A program made the position numbers and the translations under genes. From positions 124,001 to 188,000 of the forward strand of contig CAKTVV010000002.1 of NCBI GenBank assembly GCA_934630515.1: DNA of 64,000 nt. The letters are read 5' to 3'. Positions 61,297 through 64,000 of the stretch are shown one piece after another. The notes under the pieces were generated by a model. The model was not told where the DNA came from, did no database searches, and saw only the letters and a program-made list of their open reading frames with translations. The stretch comes from an uncultured Eubacteriales bacterium. Lineage in GTDB: Bacteria; Bacillota; Clostridia; Oscillospirales; Acutalibacteraceae. Position 1 is the stretch's first letter, and each line of letters starts with the position of its first letter.

Positions 61297-62010
61297 TCAC
61301 CGGGGCAGATGCTGCCGCAGCTGCGCCATGGTCTCCTCCGACGGCTCCGGCGTGTCCGCCAGCCGAAACCCGATCCCCAGCCGGTCATATTTCTCCCGGC
61401 ACAGGGTGCGAAAGGGCAACAGCTCCCATTCCGTCACGCAGGAAAAGGGCTCGGTCAGCCGCACCAGCGCCTCCACCTGCTGCGGGGTATCGTTCAGCCC
61501 CGGAATAATCACCTGCCGGATACGGGTGGGGATATGCCGCCGCTCCAAATGCATCAAAAGCTCCATCGGCTGTATAATAGAACCGCCAGTATACTTTTTG
61601 TATAACTCATCGGTGGCATATTTCACATCCAGCAGGCAATAGTCGGTCTGCTCCAGCACCGCCTCGGCGTTCTCGCCGCCGCAGCCGCTGGTATCCAGAC
61701 AGGTGTGGATGCCCCGCTCCCGGCAAAGGCGGAACACCGCCGCCGTGAAATCCGGCTGCAAAAGCGGCTCACCGCCGGACAGGGTGATGCCGCCCCGGGC
61801 GCCGAAATACCCCCGGTACCGCTCCGCCTCCTCCGCCAGCCGCCCGGCGGTGTATTCTTCACCGCCGGCGGGGTCCCACGTTTCCGGATTGTGGCAGCAG
61901 GCGCAGCGCAGGGGACACCCCTGCAAAAACGCTACGAACCGCACCCCCGGTCCGTCCAGCGTCCCCAGCGTCTGGACAGCGCTGACCCGCCCGGTCACCG
62001 AGCGGCTCAC
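61297..62010 (-). CDS. pflA: Pyruvate formate-lyase activating enzyme
   Basis: 237 residues. The radical-SAM cluster motif CxxxCxxC is Cys32, Cys36 and Cys39 in GCPLRCACCHN; GGEPLLQ, needed for SAM binding, follows. It generates the glycyl radical on PflB anaerobically. GTG 62010 overlaps the pflB stop by four bases (GTGA). Length and layout are normal for the family. Confidence 0.95.
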   Translation of the reverse strand: MSRSVTGRVSAVQTLGTLDGPGVRFVAFLQGCPLRCACCHNPETWDPAGGEEYTAGRLAEEAERYRGYFGARGGITLSGGEPLLQPDFTAAVFRLCRERGIHTCLDTSGCGGENAEAVLEQTDYCLLDVKYATDELYKKYTGGSIIQPMELLMHLERRHIPTRIRQVIIPGLNDTPQQVEALVRLTEPFSCVTEWELLPFRTLCREKYDRLGIGFRLADTPEPSEETMAQLRQHLPR

Positions 62011-64000
62011 GTCAGCGCCTCGTGGAAGGTGCGGCGGATGACCTCCTGCTGCTGCTCCCGGGACAGCTTATGGAAATTCACCGCATACCCGGACACCCGG
62101 ATGGTGAGATTGGGATACGCCGTCGGATCGTGATACGCCGCCAGCAGGGTCTCCCGGTTCAGCACATTGACGTTGATATGGTGGGCATTCTGGGCGAAAT
62201 ACCCGTCCAGCACCGCCACCAGATTCTCCGTCCGCTCCTCCGGGGGGCGCCCCAGCGCCCCCGGCACGATGGAAAAGGTGTTGGAGATGCCGTCCCGGCA
62301 ATCGTCATAGGACAGCTTCGCCACCGAGTTGAGGGACGCCAGCGCCCCCCGCCGCTCCCGGTTGTGCATCGGATTGGCACCGGGGGCAAAGGGCTCTCCG
62401 GCTCCCCGTCCGTCGGGGGTGGCGCCGGTATGCTTGCCGTACATCACATTGGAGGTGATCGTCAGCACCGACAGGGTATGCTCCGCCCCCCGATAGGCGG
62501 GGGTCTTCCGCAGCTCCTCGATGGTGCGGTGGGTCAGCTGCCGGGCGATGGTATCCACCCGATCGTCGTCGTTGCCGAACCGGGGGAACTCCCCCTCGGT
62601 TCTGAAATCCACGATATAGCCCTGCTCATTACGCACCGGGTGCACGGCGGCATACCGGATGGCGGAGAGGGAATCGGCGATGACCGACAGCCCCGCCACG
62701 CCAAACGCCATAAACCGATGCACCGCCGTATCATGGAGCGCCATCTGCTCCTTTTCATAGGCGTATTTGTCATGCATGCAGTGAATCACATTCATGGTGT
62801 TCACATACAGCCGTGCCAGCCACGTCAGGTATTCATAGAAGTTGGAGAGCACCGCATCATAATCCAGCACCTCTCCCGCCATGACCGGCTTTTGGGGCCC
62901 CAGCCGCAGTCCGGTGGCGGCGTCCACGCCGCCGTTGAGGGAGAGCAGCAGCAGCTTGGGCAGGTTGCAGCGGGCGCCGAAAAACTGCATCTGCTTGCCG
63001 ATGCGCATAGCGGACACGCAGCAGGCGATGGCATAATCGTCCCCGTAGAGGGGGCGCATCAGGTCGTCATTCTCATACTGAATGGAATCGGTATCGCAGG
63101 AGACCCGGGCGCAGAACCGCTTAAAGCCCTCCGGCAGTCCCGCCGCCCACAGCACCGTCAGGTTCGGCTCCGGCGCCGGCCCCAGCGTATAGAGGGTGTG
63201 GAGCATCCGGAAGCTGGTCTTGGTGACCAGCGTGCGGCCGTCCTCCCCCATGCCGCCCACCGCCTCGGTGATCCACATGGGATCGCCGCCGAACAGCTCG
63301 TTGTATTCCGGGGTGCGGAGGTGGCGTGCCGCCCGCAGCTTCATCACGAAATCGTCCATCAGCTCCTGCGCACCGCTCTCGTCCAGCACGCCCCGCTCCA
63401 GATCCCGCTGGATATAAATATCCAGAAAGCTGCTGACCCGTCCCAGCGACATGGCAGCGCCGTTCTGCTCCTTAATGGCTGCCAGATAGGCGAAATACAG
63501 CCACTGGATCGCCTCCCGGGCATCCGCCGCCGGGCGGGAGATGTCATAGCCGTAGCTCTGCGCCATCCTCCGGGTGCTTTCCAGCGCCGCCAGCTGCCCC
63601 GCCAGCTCCTCCGCCAGCCGGATATGCTCCTCGTCGAAATCCGCCCCGGTCAGCGCCGCCTTATCCCGCTTTTTTTCTTCAATGAGCCGCTCCAGCCCAT
63701 ACAGCGCCACCCGGCGGTAGTCCCCGATGATGCGACCCCGCCCATAGGCGTCCGGCAGACCGGTGATGATATGGGTCTTGCGTGCCAGCCGCATTTCCGG
63801 CGTGTACGCCCGGAACACCCCGTCGTTGTGGGTGGTGCGGTAGCGGAATTCCCGCTCCACCGTCTCCCCCAGCGTGTAGCCGTAGGCTTCACATGCCTGC
63901 CGTGCCATGCGGATGCCGCCGAAGGGGTTGACCCCCCGGCACAGGGGGCGCTCCGTCTGCAGACCCACGATCAATTCCCGCTCCCGGTCGATATAGCCGG
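62007..64000 (-). CDS. pflB: Formate C-acetyltransferase (pyruvate formate-lyase), 5' end outside window
   Basis: About 664 residues visible; the frame is open to the right edge (YIDRERELIVGLQTERPLCRG). The active-site Cys pair is in AIACCVSAMRIGKQ. The glycyl-radical site is RVSGYAVNFHKLSREQQQEV near the C-terminus. It converts pyruvate and CoA to acetyl-CoA and formate in anaerobic fermentation. Only about 80-100 N-terminal residues are missing. It is co-transcribed with pflA. Confidence 0.96.
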   Translation of the reverse strand, partial: GYIDRERELIVGLQTERPLCRGVNPFGGIRMARQACEAYGYTLGETVEREFRYRTTHNDGVFRAYTPEMRLARKTHIITGLPDAYGRGRIIGDYRRVALYGLERLIEEKKRDKAALTGADFDEEHIRLAEELAGQLAALESTRRMAQSYGYDISRPAADAREAIQWLYFAYLAAIKEQNGAAMSLGRVSSFLDIYIQRDLERGVLDESGAQELMDDFVMKLRAARHLRTPEYNELFGGDPMWITEAVGGMGEDGRTLVTKTSFRMLHTLYTLGPAPEPNLTVLWAAGLPEGFKRFCARVSCDTDSIQYENDDLMRPLYGDDYAIACCVSAMRIGKQMQFFGARCNLPKLLLLSLNGGVDAATGLRLGPQKPVMAGEVLDYDAVLSNFYEYLTWLARLYVNTMNVIHCMHDKYAYEKEQMALHDTAVHRFMAFGVAGLSVIADSLSAIRYAAVHPVRNEQGYIVDFRTEGEFPRFGNDDDRVDTIARQLTHRTIEELRKTPAYRGAEHTLSVLTITSNVMYGKHTGATPDGRGAGEPFAPGANPMHNRERRGALASLNSVAKLSYDDCRDGISNTFSIVPGALGRPPEERTENLVAVLDGYFAQNAHHINVNVLNRETLLAAYHDPTAYPNLTIRVSGYAVNFHKLSREQQQEVIRRTFHEALT

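Overview
The window comes from a GC-rich (roughly 60% by eye) low-branching Firmicute, most likely a gut Oscillospiraceae/Ruminococcaceae relative. Grounds: a tryptophan T-box leader, Gram-positive lipoproteins and AGGAGG-type ribosome binding sites, a dockerin-like C-terminus, a pyruvate formate-lyase pair, and Trp/YG-rich surface repeat proteins. No phage, IS element, CRISPR array or replication origin was recognised. Start codons were chosen from RBS spacing and domain limits.

Left part (1-20.2 kb), housekeeping and regulation: a partial ABC exporter; a degraded locus of secreted-protein remnants fused to a truncated response regulator (1.5-4.4 kb); a small DUF6514-like gene; a Trp T-box-controlled TrpXYZ-type ABC importer (5.2-8.5 kb); a PH-domain-like membrane protein; a frameshifted membrane-protein gene divergent from an XRE regulator, with two matching operators; an isolated tRNA-Lys/tRNA-Glu/5S rRNA/tRNA-Asn transcription unit; an ECF sigma factor with a probable anti-sigma partner; a surface repeat protein; an MFS transporter; a MarR plus heterodimeric ABC exporter operon; and a broken glycerol-1-phosphate dehydrogenase gene.

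Centre (20.3-55 kb), a large carbohydrate-utilisation locus. One minus-strand transcription unit of about 22.5 kb (42.8 to 20.3 kb) holds eleven genes: a six-repeat LamG-like secreted protein, a solute-binding lipoprotein, two GH31 enzymes (one cytoplasmic, one membrane-anchored), a 949-residue solute-binding protein with carbohydrate-binding-like N-terminal domains, two separate permease pairs, an NHL/TPR/YIP1 membrane protein and a DUF5696 protein. It contains no ATPase gene. Beside it are a LamG-SGNH-dockerin protein, an AraC regulator, a GH3 beta-glucosidase, a broken GH28-like gene, an SGNH esterase, a second GH28-like protein and a GH78 rhamnosidase. Together they suggest recognition, surface trimming, import and cytoplasmic hydrolysis of a plant cell-wall glycan (xyloglucan/pectin-like); the substrate is inferred from families only. 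A shared motif, TATATA(G/C)ACGAT, lies upstream of the three outward-reading minus-strand units.

Right part (55-64 kb): a 1.1 kb gene-poor stretch with a degenerate 30-bp tandem repeat, a second surface repeat protein, a HAD phosphatase, an MBOAT/SGNH acyl-transfer pair, and pflA with a 5'-truncated pflB running off the window.

Four loci carry indel or nonsense lesions (near 9.54, 19.8, 49.3-49.8 and 1.5-4.4 kb). Either the region is undergoing gene decay or the assembly contains residual indels; sequence alone does not decide.
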